Assembly (NCBI GenBank): GCA_029216955.1
Contig: JANAVB010042220.1
Location: forward strand, 15,255,299 to 15,319,298
Direction: 5' to 3'
DNA length: 64,000 nucleotides
Origin: Iris pallida
Lineage: Eukaryota > Streptophyta > Magnoliopsida > Asparagales > Iridaceae
Shown here: positions 1 to 9,804 of the stretch, in pieces
How positions within the stretch are numbered: position 1 is the first letter of the stretch
Layout: every line of letters starts with the position of its first letter
Notes under the pieces: model-generated
What the model was told of the DNA's origin: nothing
Database searches by the model: none
Seen by the model: only the letters and a program-made list of their open reading frames with translations
Translations under genes and position numbers: made by a program

Positions 1-259
1 TCTATTAAAATAACAATATTTCTAAATATTATATTCTGCCACGTCCACATTACCTCTGAGCAGATATAATAAATATCGTTATTTTCTAAGTCAAGAAATC
101 ATGTCCAGTACCTCTGAATATATTTTCTATTCTATTACTTATATCTGTAACAGGATATACAACAAGTAATAGAATCACATAAAAAGTTTCTTATTTCATT
201 TCTATTTCAAAAAAAAGAGAAATACATCATCATGAAAAAGACAACAAATTTTGATTATT
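1..259. other. AT-rich flank, no gene seen
   Basis: AT-rich sequence downstream of the pseudogene stop. No ORF, RNA gene or element end was recognised. It may hold the 3' UTR of the minus-strand pseudogene. Confidence 0.4.
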
Positions 260-1112
260 CTACTCTGAAGAATAAGTGATAAGTTCTACAATTTGCTTCT
301 TCAAAATTTGGGCTCTTTCATTATAAATATCAAGCACTCGCTGCCTGGCTTCAACCCTTGCTGACTCGGGATCGAATGGGTGCAGAGCAGTAGTTTGACG
401 TGCTAGTTCTTAATTCTGTAACTGTTCAAACTCCTTCTTCTGGTGCTTCAGAGCATCTATTTGGATAACAGTAGCTTGATGTAGCTGAGTTTCTTGTTCT
501 AAGTTCTGCTTGATAGCCTTAAGCTCTGCCTGAAGCTGGGCAAGTTTTGCCTCCAGATCAGCAGCTTTCTTCTCTTTATCTACAGCTTTAGTCTTATGAC
601 TTTCTGCAGTAGAAGCTGCATCAACAATTTGAATGTCTAGTTTAGAGGATCGTCTAGTAAAAGCCAACAAAAATGCTTCAAAATTGGCTTTGCTAGTCTC
701 TGCTTCTCGAGCCATAGCCTCATATTCTATGTTTACTAGCTGCTCGATATCCCCTCTTTTTATCTCATTGTAAGCTTTAATTGAGCCCTCCAGCTCATCA
801 AAAATATGTTCCAAAAAGGTAGCATGAGCCTCGTCTCCTTGGCTGCGAATGCCTCCGATCAAGAATGAAGAGGGAGTTCTGATTGTACTAAAAGGAACAT
901 CTTCCCTCTCTATCACTCGATGAACTAAAGGCTCTAGGGATGTGAAGAAAACTTTCATGAAGAAGGCCACCACGAATTTGTTAGTTGCTACAGCTCCTGG
1001 GTGGCTACCACTTTAGCTAGAGTCTTTACAGTTTTAATATGTGAAGGCATTTCATCTTGAGTGCTAATGTGGGAAGAGCTTCCTTCCCCTGCTACAGTCC
1101 CTATGGGTTCTT
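260..1112 (-). other. Last exon of PMD pseudogene, coiled-coil tail
   Basis: It begins after an AATTGCAG acceptor and needs one frameshift near 1005 to join the open stretch 973-410. That stretch is dominated by heptad-like Lys, Glu, Gln and Leu residues, which suggests a coiled coil. After a TAA at 407-409 the same frame stays open to the stop at 260-262, so that TAA is probably a later mutation. Confidence 0.5.
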
Positions 1113-1194
1113 CTGCAATTTAAATATGTCATTTGTATTAGAAATATACAATGCTGAAGGAACTACGACAAATAGATCATGTTTAGAAATTTAC
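1113..1194 (-). other. Predicted 82-nt intron of PMD pseudogene
   Basis: Donor GCTCAG|GTAAAT at 1195/1194 and acceptor AAATTGCAG at 1113-1114. The upstream exon (1800-1195) is a long acidic, Pro/Glu/Ser-rich frame with two stops. The downstream exon opens into the coiled-coil tail. Confidence 0.5.
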
Positions 1195-1800
1195 CTGAGC
1201 TGGGTATAGCATAAGTAGTCTCAAGAGGTTTGACTGTCTCTGGCTGAAGTTTTGATAGGGTCTATGCAGATATAGTAGCTTGACTACTTCCTACTCCGGA
1301 TTCAATTTGAAGTGGCAGAGTCATTGGAGTTTGATCTGCTAATTCTGCTGCGACTCCAGACATCTCAGGTTTCTCAGAGATTATGGGTTCATTGATCTTG
1401 GGATTGGTATGTTCGTCATCAATAACCACATTTTTCTCATCTTCAGCAGTTGAGTGATCTTCATCAACTGGAAGTTCCTGAGGTGATGGTGCATCTACTA
1501 AATTTTGTTTTTCTTTAGTGATGTTATTCCAATCATCATCATATAATTCATCACCAAAATTGCAATCAGCTAAGGCTTCAATTATTGCTTCTTTAGAATG
1601 AGTAGGCTCTTGAGCTTTCGAAGAATCTTATGGAAGCAAATCCTTCGCTGGAGAGGTGGCTTCCGGAGTAATGGGAGTTGGGGATGGAACGATTATTCCT
1701 ACCGCGGCAAGTACATTGGCGGGAATACATACCATCACAGCTTCTGATCTCGAAGGTTCTACGGTGGTAGTAGACGGCCGAGCCTCCGCAGAAGTAGCCA

Positions 1801-1880
1801 CTGCAAAGAAAAAATCAATTTAATATACATCTTTGAGAGAAAAATATATATATTAGGATATGTCATAATATTGATATTAC
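1801..1880 (-). other. Predicted 80-nt intron of PMD pseudogene
   Basis: Donor GGAAG|GTAATA and acceptor TTTCTTTGCAG|TGG frame an AT-rich 80-nt segment. An 82-nt segment at 1113-1194 (CTCAG|GTAAAT and AATTGCAG|AAG) is a second candidate. Both are of normal size for short plant introns. Confidence 0.5.
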
Positions 1881-1946
1881 CTTCCTGATCGATCAAAGTG
1901 GTAGACGTTCAATAGCAAAGAAAGAAATCGATTTAATATACATCTT
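1803..1946. repeat. Imperfect ~112-bp tandem duplication
   Basis: The block GCAAAGAAA...TTTAATATACATCTT occurs at 1803-1832 and again at 1915-1946. The block GATCGATCAAAGTGGTAGACG occurs near 1887 and again near 1997. This indicates a local duplication that copied an intron edge of the PMD pseudogene. Confidence 0.6.
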
Positions 1947-3618
1947 GTGGTGATGCAACCGGCCCTTCAATAGCTCTGGTACGATCATCCTCCAGATCGA
2001 TCAAAGTGGTAGACGTTTCTCCTTCTGTGACCCTTCCCTGCTTATGAATAGAAGGAGTAATTTCCTTCTCTCCGGAGGAAGAACTGAGGAGCATCTGTTT
2101 TGACTGAGAACGGGTCGTTCTTGTAGTCATTGGTTCATTTATAACCAATGATGTTCTTCTCTTCTTCTCCGGAGCCCTTGGTGAGGCAGGTCTACTATCC
2201 AGCGGAGGAAGGGCCGTCGTCTCCTTAGCCTTTCTTTTCTTTAACCCCTTGGCAGAAGATTTCTCTTTCGCACCTTTAAGGATACATTCAGAAGATCTTG
2301 GACTTCATCTGGATAATTCTTTAAAATCGAAGCCTCCAGTAGTGTATCTGCAGGATCCCTGTCCTCTGTATCCCGAAAAGAGTGAGCAGTGTGTTTCCCC
2401 AATTTGGATCTCTTCTCACTTGCAAAGCTGTGTGCAGGATGGAAGCTTTCAGTGAATGTGTTCTCTGAAGTATAGAAGTTTGCGTATGTATATAACATAC
2501 GCGGGCCTTGCTGAAGATTGAAGGGCATGAAGAATATCGCTTTAATATCCCTGGCATTATAATATCTCCAAGCTCTAGCCCCATCGATCAGATAACGCTT
2601 GGACTGTAGGCAAGTGGTAGCGTTACCCACGTGAAGCTGATCATAGCCGAACTGCCGTGCAAATCGACTTGGCAAGTACAATTTTAAATAACATTCTTCT
2701 TCAAATCTATAGACCAAGTGGGACGGGCGGATCGCCTGCAACCATGAAAAGACGGGTGAATTAAAGCGAAATGATTCTGCATTTAGATCCATCAGCTGTG
2801 GAGGCATATTCTCGTATCTGTGAGGAGGTTGAACACATTGAAATCTTCATCCCGATCCACGATTCAATATAAATCTGTACTCTGAAAGAGCAGTGTATTG
2901 TCAATGAGCATTGGAGTAGCATCTGATGAAGTCTCCGCTGACACTTCCCATATCAGGGTTCATCAAGCAGGGATGGTGAAGCAATAGCCATCCGAACAAA
3001 TAGGTGTAAGGAATCTCCGTGCGAGGAAAGTCTTGCCTCGCTGCCTTGTCGTGAAGCATGGTCTGTACAAAAGAACGCAATCTTGCGTTCAAACGGCAGG
3101 TCATTACCGATAACAGATCCATCTTATATCCAAAAACAAGACGTACTGCAGCAAACAGTACGCCTCGATGGAATCTGTCAACTGCGCTAGCTCCTGGAAC
3201 TATGAAGCGTCGCAGCCATATAGAAAGAAAACCCGCTAGTTGGGCCTCTTTGGATATGGGTTTGTAACCATGTCTGAGATAACTCTGGAGGGTGTCACCA
3301 GCCTTAAACGGATGAGAATCTTTTTGAGTCTGATATCTCTAAGATTATATCGCTCCATCAAATATTGCATGTCGCTCTGACCAAATGGTTCAAAGAAATG
3401 AGGAGCACAGTCTTGACTATCAAGTGGCTTGTCCTCCCTTATATGGCCTAAGAAGAGGTATGGCATCCACTTGGTTGTATAACAAGTACCTGCAGTGGCA
3501 CTTTTGTAGTAGAGCAGCAGATCTTATAGTGACACAATAATTCTTGGAAGACGGCGATCATCTGAGGGTTCTCCTCTGCCATAGCATCCAATTCTTCATT
3601 TGTAGGTACATATTCTTC

Positions 3619-4498
3619 TTAGGGATTATCTCTCGTCGGAAGATGAGAGAGATATTCCATCTCATGGAGTGCTAGTCCCATTTCTCCATGGGGAGTCATG
3701 AAAGTTCCAGTACTTTCATTATACCTCTCTACTAAGGTCAGGAACATATGAGCGTTCGGGAGAATGCCATAGACTGTAGTCCAGATGGCATTGTAAAGGT
3801 CCAGATCGAGGAGTCTGTCCTTAAATTGATCCAAAATCCAGATAGTTAAGCTGCTCCAACGCTTCATATCTGGGTTTACCAAACCAGTCAAATGCATACC
3901 ACGATCCGGGTATCTTCCTTCAGCCTTGGCGAATGTGTTCGCAAATATGGGTATTCTTACTGGAAGGAGCAAAAAGGAATCCTCGAGAGGAATACAGTTC
4001 GGCTTCAAACCTCTCAGGTGGGTGCTATACTTCTTAGAGGTACTGTAAAAGAGGTCCTTATGCTGTGGACCCATTCTATAACAGATTCAGTCGACTCTTG
4101 CCTGCTGGATTGGAGTCAGATCCTATGACATTCTTCTGGGATAGATTGCAAATTCATATTGTGATAAAGCCATAGACCTCGATATTTCTGTGAGGTATAT
4201 GATCTTGTCTTCACATATGAATACTCTCTCCTCTTTTCTGGTCTTGGGTTGAGAAGTCTTCTTGATAGCATCTCCAAAAAGGAAGGCAGGCTTCTTGTGA
4301 ATCACACTATCAAGACTTTTCAGAGGTTCTCCGTTCATTAAGCTCAGTAGGGTTTGGTTTTCTTGGGCCATGAGGAGGGTCTTTCGTGCTTCAGGACCAT
4401 CGTACTGAGGGAATGTGACATGAGATAAATTCTCCTTGTAATCCGGGACATTAAATGCTAAAAAAATCTTTCAGCATTAGGGTCTTCCCTGAGATCAA
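3619..4498 (-). other. Core PMD exon segment of the pseudogene
   Basis: This stretch holds the most recognisable part of the plant mobile domain. It starts at a 3' splice site with a strong pyrimidine tract (AG at 4499-4500). It crosses a frameshift in a T run near 4467 and a stop near 4120, then reads through the conserved GEM/LP block at its end. The part upstream of the block is hydrophilic and unassigned. Confidence 0.6.
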
Positions 4499-5013
4499 CT
4501 ACAAAAGAAAATAAATGAACAAAAGTTAGAAGCAACAAGAGTGTGCAACTTTATAAAGAGCCAATCAATTAAGTTGCGCAAACATCCTAGGTTGCGCAAC
4601 TATTAAGTTGCGCGACATCCTGAGTTTCACGATATTCTAGGTTGTACAACATCCTGAGTTGTGCCACATCCTGGGTTGTGCAACAATTAAGTTGCGCAAC
4701 ATTCTGAGTTGTGCGACAACCTGGGTTGCACGACATTTTGAGTTGCGCTAAACCTAAGTTGCACAACATCTCAGGTTGCGCTACGTACAGGTTGCGCCAC
4801 AAATTGCTTACGTAATATTTTTTGATTGTGCAACACAACTGAGTTGCTCAGCAGCACGCGCAACACGGTTCGTAAGAACGAACAGTGCTCAAATAAAGCA
4901 ACCACACCCTAAGAAGGGGTGGCGCAGAGTTTGTGATGCCCCAAACACTCTAAGAAGAGGGAAGCAAGCTAATTTTATCCTCCATAAAGTCCAAAGTGTT
5001 CGTCCTTGATCAC
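4499..5013 (-). other. Predicted intron 1 of PMD pseudogene
   Basis: Donor AAG|GTGATC at 5014/5013. The acceptor has a T-rich tract ending TTTTGTAG at 4499-4500. Removing it joins two coding segments in phase (phase 1), which is the main support. It contains the whole 17-bp minisatellite. Confidence 0.55.
4573..4805. repeat. 17-bp minisatellite, about 14 units
   Basis: Tandem units of 16-17 bp of the form GTTGYGCAACATYCTGR, each with an internal near-palindrome TTGCGCAA. I count about 14 diverged units. Looser copies of TTGCGC or TGCGCCAC recur at 5290-5340, 5440-5590, 5740-5830 and 6030-6085. No protein function is inferred from the ORF crossing it. Confidence 0.8.
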
Positions 5014-5248
5014 CTTCCAGTGCTGGGTTTGCCATCTCTCGTCGAGAAGAGGGCGGCGCATACTGTGATGCGCGGGTCGACGGAGCACGAGTCAAAGGGG
5101 CGGCAACACCCTTCCCTTTGTCAGCAGCAGTCTTCTTGGGGGCCATGTCGTCGAGGAGATGATCGGAGAAAAGGGTTGCGAAAGTTCAAAGTATTTATCT
5201 CAGAAGATTAAAAGTAAAAGTAAAGAGTTACAATCGGTTAAACAAGGG

Positions 5249-5259
5249 TTATTTATAGC
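5249..5259 (-). promoter_or_regulatory. Putative TATA box of the PMD pseudogene
   Basis: Minus-strand GGCTATAAATA about 105 bp upstream of the predicted ATG at 5146. The spacing fits a plant core promoter with a short 5' leader. Only the motif and its position support this. Confidence 0.4.
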
Positions 5260-6332
5260 CTAAAGACAGAATCCTAACAGTCACCCTAAGTTGCGAATGA
5301 AAAATCGTAACAGCTTGCAATAGACTGCGCGAGATAGGCACAACTTGACTCAATCATTGTCATGATTCAAAGTATTTAGAAGTTTTATAAAATTTCAAAA
5401 TTGGAAAACTTTGAAGAGGGTCTTGTAGAGCCTAAAAATCAAGTTGCACCATGTTTTTATTACACAGCAATCAAGTTGTGCCGCAAAAATCAAACTGCGC
5501 CACTATTATGAAGCTCAGGGATCAAACTGCGCCACTGGTCAGGTAGCACCATATATCAGACTGCACCCAATCATATTGTGCCAAAGTCTACGTGGCGCAT
5601 GACAATAATTGCTATCATTACTTGACAGCACTGACAACTGACAGCGCGATAAACGAAGAAAATCTCTTCGAACCCCACAAAGCGTGGCGCTCAAGACGAT
5701 TTGATTGACAGTTGTTCCGTGCACTCTGTAAGTTGTGCCTAGGCGCAACCTGAATAAACTCTTCTCATACATTCAAATGCTGCCAAGTGCCTATGCACTG
5801 AGTTGCGCCTAGGCGCAACACAATCAAGTACAGTTTGACTCGTTGACTGATGCGCGCGAGCGACAATGAAGTTGAGACAACTTACGTTCTAAAACGGGAT
5901 GATGTGGCGCACATGCCACTAATCTCTCAAAATGTGTCTAGTACTCTGTACACGACCATGCGCATCTCAATCACATGAAGCCACGCGTCTAAATACAGTT
6001 AGTACACGATTATATTACTGAATGGAAGTTGGCGCAACTTAAGAGTGGCGCAACCCAAAGTGGCACAGTTCAACCTTGCGCACATCAGAATAACTGCTAA
6101 AACAGTTATTTCCAGAACTCTATAAATAGAGTTTCCAATCATTATCAAAATATCACAGAGATCAAGAACTCTTGCAAAAATTGCTGCTGCATTCTCCAGA
6201 GGATCTAGTCTTCAATTTCACATAGTCCAAGGGATAAAGTGATCGTCTTCTAATCAGATTCCTAAAGTTGTACTTTACCAGAATTTATTGTACTTTGTAC
6301 GATTCTTTGTAAGTTTGTTATAAACTTTTTGA
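5260..6332. other. Promoter-side spacer with scattered TTGCGC motifs and a second TATA-like site
   Basis: No supported gene. Near-palindromic TTGCGC/GCGCAA words recur through it, for example GTTGCGCCTAGGCGCAAC near 5800. A plus-strand CTCTATAAATAGAG lies at 6118-6131. It could be a divergent promoter or the U3/R part of an unrecognised LTR; I cannot decide. Confidence 0.35.
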
Positions 6333-6479
6333 AAGCCAATTGCCTCCAGCCGAGCTCATGAAGGAATCAAAATCTCAATTTGAAAGCCAAAATCGCCAAG
6401 CCAAGGAATTCAAAATCTCAATTTGATAGCCAAAATCGCCAAGCCAATTGACTCCAGCCGAGCTCATGAAGGAATCAAA
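6333..6479. repeat. Interleaved short direct duplications
   Basis: A roughly 39-bp unit (AGCCAATTG...GGAATCAAA) at 6333-6371 recurs at 6441-6479. A roughly 35-bp unit (AAAATCTCAATTTGA...) at 6370-6404 recurs at 6411-6446. The order is A-B-B-A, as expected from two successive local duplications. Confidence 0.7.
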
Positions 6480-6489
6480 CTCCCGCATT

Positions 6490-6870
6490 CCTGCCCCTTT
6501 ACTTGTTTCAGGTCACCTCCTCTCACTCCTATTTTAATCTTTTGTCTCCTCGCTTCCATAATCAGTTGGCAGTCACTAAAGACGTATCCCTCGTACCTAT
6601 GTTTATTCCTATTCTTCTATAACACCCACACTATCGCTGCTACCATCATTCTCCACTCAACCATCGTATCCGTGGCCCACCAGCATTGAAGTCTGTCCTG
6701 GATAGTCCACCCCCCTCCCCCGCCAGTCTTCTCTGCGATTCTTTCAACCTCAAATTCATTCTAAACCTCCGACGCCAAATTTCCTCCCAAAAGGATATGA
6801 TCAATAGATTCTTTGTCATGGTCAATACAACAGTGACATCATGACACGATAGGGATACCCCAATTCTTCA
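6490..6870 (-). mobile_element. Old LINE 3' fragment (zinc-binding/tail region)
   Basis: On the minus strand one frame reads CHCC, a short spacer, then VWVL-stop-KNRNKHRYEG. This matches the CHCC...WVLWKNRNKHRFEG tail of the better-preserved LINE at 7616-9727. It is much more diverged (one stop inside the conserved motif, a Gly-rich insertion near 6715), so it is an older copy of a related L1-type LINE. Confidence 0.65.
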
Positions 6871-7110
6871 CAATTAGGGTATACGCCTACACACAAACAC
6901 ATGCCTACGGTCTATACTTGCATACTGCCACAACCATGGGTTGTATTTAGCCTACATAAGTCTCTAAATTTTTCTCTCCAATAACCCAAACACACACACA
7001 CCCCAATGCAGGCTTTAGTTTGCAACTATGGCCATTGCTCAATGCCAATTACATTTCTCAGGTTCCTTCGACCTTGGTATTAATAAACACATACATTTGC
7101 GATGCTAACT
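6871..7110. other. Spacer, no gene seen
   Basis: AT-rich DNA with short CA/AC runs (near 6890-6905 and 6989-7003) leading into the TA microsatellite. I see nothing else in it. Confidence 0.4.
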
Positions 7111-7112
7111 CT

Positions 7113-7115
<3 letters not shown>

Positions 7116-7170
<55 letters not shown>
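7116..7170. repeat. (TA)n microsatellite
   Basis: Uninterrupted AT dinucleotides, about 27 units, directly before the first copy of the GTCCTTATTTCGTCACTG target block. Confidence 0.95.
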
Positions 7171-7175
<5 letters not shown>

Positions 7176-7211
7176 TATTTCGTCACTGCTTCTATATATA
7201 TATATATATAT
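7168..7211. repeat. Target-site copy 1 (LINE duplication)
   Basis: TA-rich DNA around the unique block GTCCTTATTTCGTCACTG (7171-7188) plus CTTC. It recurs at 7569-7611 and 9728-9768, each time at a LINE boundary. It fits a target-site duplication of about 38 bp. Confidence 0.7.
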
Positions 7212-7536
7212 TTAATGGAACCGTTACCTTTTATTAGAAAAGAGGGTAATGAGTACATCCGACCTCATAGGTAACAAAGAAAATAAAAAATACACACGGA
7301 AAACTAATCAAAAGCCCAAATCGGAATAGGCGGAAGGTAACGACAACTCGAAAGAGACTTTCTGAACTGCCGCTTAACCTCCCGGACCAAGAAAGCAAAA
7401 CCAGCACTATAACCCTCAAACCGATGCTTGTTCCAATTCTTCCAAAGCACCCATATAATCGCACCAGCCAAAGATCTCCTATGGTGACTGTCCGGACCAC
7501 GCCACCATCTTTTGAGGAAATCCAAAAAATCCCGAT
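7212..7536 (-). mobile_element. LINE 3' end, short 5'-truncated copy
   Basis: About 325 bp nearly identical (I count four substitutions) to 7616-7938, the 3' end of the long LINE copy. It encodes the end of the ORF2 tail. It stops abruptly at CCCGAT on its 5' side, as target-primed reverse transcription often produces. An AATAAA is present near the 3' end on the minus strand (about 7233); the tail is TA-rich rather than poly(A). Confidence 0.75.
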
Positions 7537-7568
7537 ATATATATATATTTTATATATATATATATATA

Positions 7569-7611
7569 CATATATATGTCCTTATTTCGTCACTGCTTCT
7601 ATATATATATA
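7569..7611. repeat. Target-site copy 2 (LINE duplication)
   Basis: Second copy of the GTCCTTATTTCGTCACTG block in TA-rich DNA, between the short and the long LINE segments. Confidence 0.7.
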
Positions 7612-9727
7612 TTTTTAATGGAACCGTTACCTTTTATTAGAAAAGAGGGTAATGAGTACATCCGACCTCATAGGTAACAAAGAAAATGAAAAATACACAC
7701 GGAAAACTAATCAAAAGCCCAAATCGGAATAGGCGGAAGGTAACGACAACTCGAAAGAGACTTTCTGAACTGCCGCTTAACCTCCCGGACCAAGAAAGCA
7801 AAACCAGCACTATGACCCTCAAACCGATGCTTGTTTCGATTCTTCCAAAGCACCCATATAATCGCACCAGCCAAAGATCTCCTATGGTGACTGTCCGGAC
7901 CACGCCACCATCTTTTGAGGAAATCCAAAAAATCCCGATGCAACCTTGCTTTAAAAAAACCCCGAAAGACAGACCATACCTCCGTAGCGTGATCCCCGTG
8001 GAAGAAACTATGCTGAAGAGTCTCCTCGTGCCCATCCTGACAGCAATGACACCTGGATGCCAGATGGAAACCAATCTTTTGAATGTTGTCATCAGTGGGA
8101 AGCCGGTTATGACAAACCCGCCACATCAGAATGCTCTACTTTGCTGGAATACAGTGTCCCCATATATGAGAAAATATGGAGGAAGTTGGATGATGAATCC
8201 GACAAATCCTCCAAGCCTTTGCCAAAGAGAAAGATCCATACCGTTCCCCCCAAATCAAGGAATCAGGAACTGTAGTGCACGTCAGATTAGCCGCACTGAG
8301 ATGCCGCACTACCTCATCCCCAAAAATATCTGAGATCATCTTCCAATTCCAGCCCGCATCGGTCCATAACGATCTGATAGAAGGACCACCATTGTCAGAA
8401 TTCCTCGCTCTAGAATCTCGAATCTTTCTACCCCTATCAGAAATATCCCTCATAAGCACCGGTCGATGAATATGAACCGCCGTCCTTCCGGCCAATCTGG
8501 CCGACCGCCGAAGCTCCCCGCCGCCTCTATCTGTCGCTCCCCGTCCCAAGTGGAGCGCCCGACGCTCCAAAAGAGCCGCCACGTCAGTGCCTGCCCCCCC
8601 ACTGCTAGTCGGTGGCTGCCCCACCAAACCAGAATCTCCAGGCACCCTCGCCCGGGCCCCCAATCTCACCCGCGTCCGCCTCCCCATACCTCTCCTGGCC
8701 CCTGTAACCACTCCACCGATCGACGGGTCAGCAATACGACGCAATCTGATACCCCCCGGGATCCACGCTTCGCACCTCGCTGAGCCCTCACCACGACCCA
8801 GTCCAAAAAATATATGTAGTTCCGCCAATTTTCTTCCCCTCAAAATCCGTCGCCAAATAGGGGAACACTTGGAAGTCAACAAGGCTTCGCAAGGGTGACG
8901 CTTACGAAAATATTTCGATTTAAGAAATTCCACCCAAAGCCCCCTCCCATGCCGCAACTTCCACCATAATTTCATAGAAAAAGCATCCATAATATCATTC
9001 AAGCACTTGATCCCAAGACCACCTTCTGATTTAGTCCGGGTAACATAACGCCACGCCAACCAACTCCTCTTAGCGACACCATCCTTGCTACCCCAAAAGA
9101 AAGCCACAAATATCCGCTCAATCGCCCTGATAACTGCCCGGGGAGGACAACACGCTGCCAGAGTATACATAGGAATAGAGGTAAGGACATTCTTAATAAG
9201 AACCAGCTTCCCCCCAGGAGAAAGAATTTTGTTATGCCAACCCGACAGCTTCGATCTGATTTTATCAAGCAAATTACTAAACATCCCCGCATTCCGTCTC
9301 CCGCACGATAATGGACATCCCAAATACACAAGAGGCAAAGTACCGGTGCAAAATCCAAATAGAGTAAAAATAGTCCGAGCACGATCCTCAGCCAAAGGAT
9401 TAGCAGTATAAAAGGCAGATTTGGAATAATTAATCTTCTGACCTGATACAGCCTCATAACGATGCAACACCTGCCGGAGAGCACGCAATCCAGCAATATC
9501 CCCCGAAGTGAAGATAAGCACATCATCCACATATGCCAAGTGCGAGATACGCGGTCCCCAAATCGGAGTATGAAAAGAAGATCTCCTATTAGTATATTGA
9601 AGCAGCTTGAGATTCCGAGAAAGCACCTCCGCGGCAATGATAAAAAGAGCGGAGAAAAGCGGATCCCCTGCCGGATCCCTCTCGATGCCGGAAAGAAATC
9701 AGTAGGAGCGCTATTGAGAAGAACCGC
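7612..9727 (-). mobile_element. L1-type LINE, 5'-truncated (~2.1 kb)
   Basis: Minus-strand non-LTR element holding only the 3' half of ORF2 and a short 3' UTR. The 5' truncation falls at about 9727, inside the reverse transcriptase. Both ends abut copies of the same TA-rich target block (7569-7611 and 9728-9768). Confidence 0.85.
7707..9725 (-). pseudogene. LINE ORF2 reverse transcriptase and zinc-binding region, broken
   Basis: Encodes the C-terminal half of an L1-type ORF2 protein, which copies the element RNA at the target site. From 9725 one frame reads the RT block ending RGIRQG. A one-base loss near 9663 then shifts to the frame holding AYVDDVLIF (catalytic YVDD, about 9520), the LGCPLSCGR and GWHNKILSPGGK blocks and the thumb region. 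The zf-RVT segment (RVCHNRLPTDD...CHCCQDGHEET) follows after a single in-frame TAG at 8136-8138. The middle (about 8750-8450) is GC-rich and Arg/Gly-rich, unlike known RTs, and may be recoded by indels. The endonuclease and first RT motifs are missing by truncation. The frame ends at 7707. Confidence 0.85.
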
Positions 9728-9768
9728 ATATATATATGTCCTTATTTCGTCACTGCTTCTATATATAT
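9728..9768. repeat. Target-site copy 3 (LINE duplication)
   Basis: Third copy of the GTCCTTATTTCGTCACTG block with TA flanks, at the truncated 5' end of the long LINE copy. Confidence 0.7.
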
Positions 9769-9799
9769 CATCTCATATGCAACCTCGCCATGGTTTATC

Positions 9800-9804
9800 A
9801 TTCT
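9800..9804. repeat. TSD of element 1 (left), ATTCT
   Basis: The pentamer directly before the 5' LTR equals 32932-32936 directly after the 3' LTR. A 5-bp duplication is normal for gypsy and copia integrases. Confidence 0.9.

Larger units (their letters stand above)
260..5146 (-). pseudogene. Plant mobile domain (aminotransferase-like) protein, multi-exon pseudogene
   Basis: A decayed minus-strand gene. The predicted start at 5146 opens MAPKKTAADKGKG in a short basic exon (to about 5014). Exon 2 starts at 4498, and joining the two at GT/AG sites keeps the reading phase. The segment 4074-3619 carries the block YNESTGTFMTPHGEMGLALH followed by YLSHLP, which resembles the plant mobile domain signature (a Trp/Phe-rich GEM...L..LP region). 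Segments at 3466-3236, 3122-2901 and 2807-2241 continue it; the last has SRFARQFGYDQ, typical of transposon-encoded PMD proteins. A basic KKRK-type stretch follows near 2230-2150. The C-terminus (about 900-410) is a Lys/Glu/Gln-rich coiled coil, and the last stop is at 260-262. Frameshifts (a T run near 4467, another near 1005) and stops, for example at 407-409, inactivate it. The PMD family is known from MAIN/MAIL genes and from MULE and gypsy elements. Whether this copy was a host gene or a transposon cargo cannot be told. Confidence 0.7.

Noticed and set aside
4587..4838. 83-residue Cys/Gln-rich ORF on the minus strand
   Set aside because: Translation of the 17-bp minisatellite.
8466..8898. 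Plus-strand Pro/Arg/Ser-rich ORFs inside the LINE
   Set aside because: Shadow frames of the GC-rich minus-strand ORF2 region.
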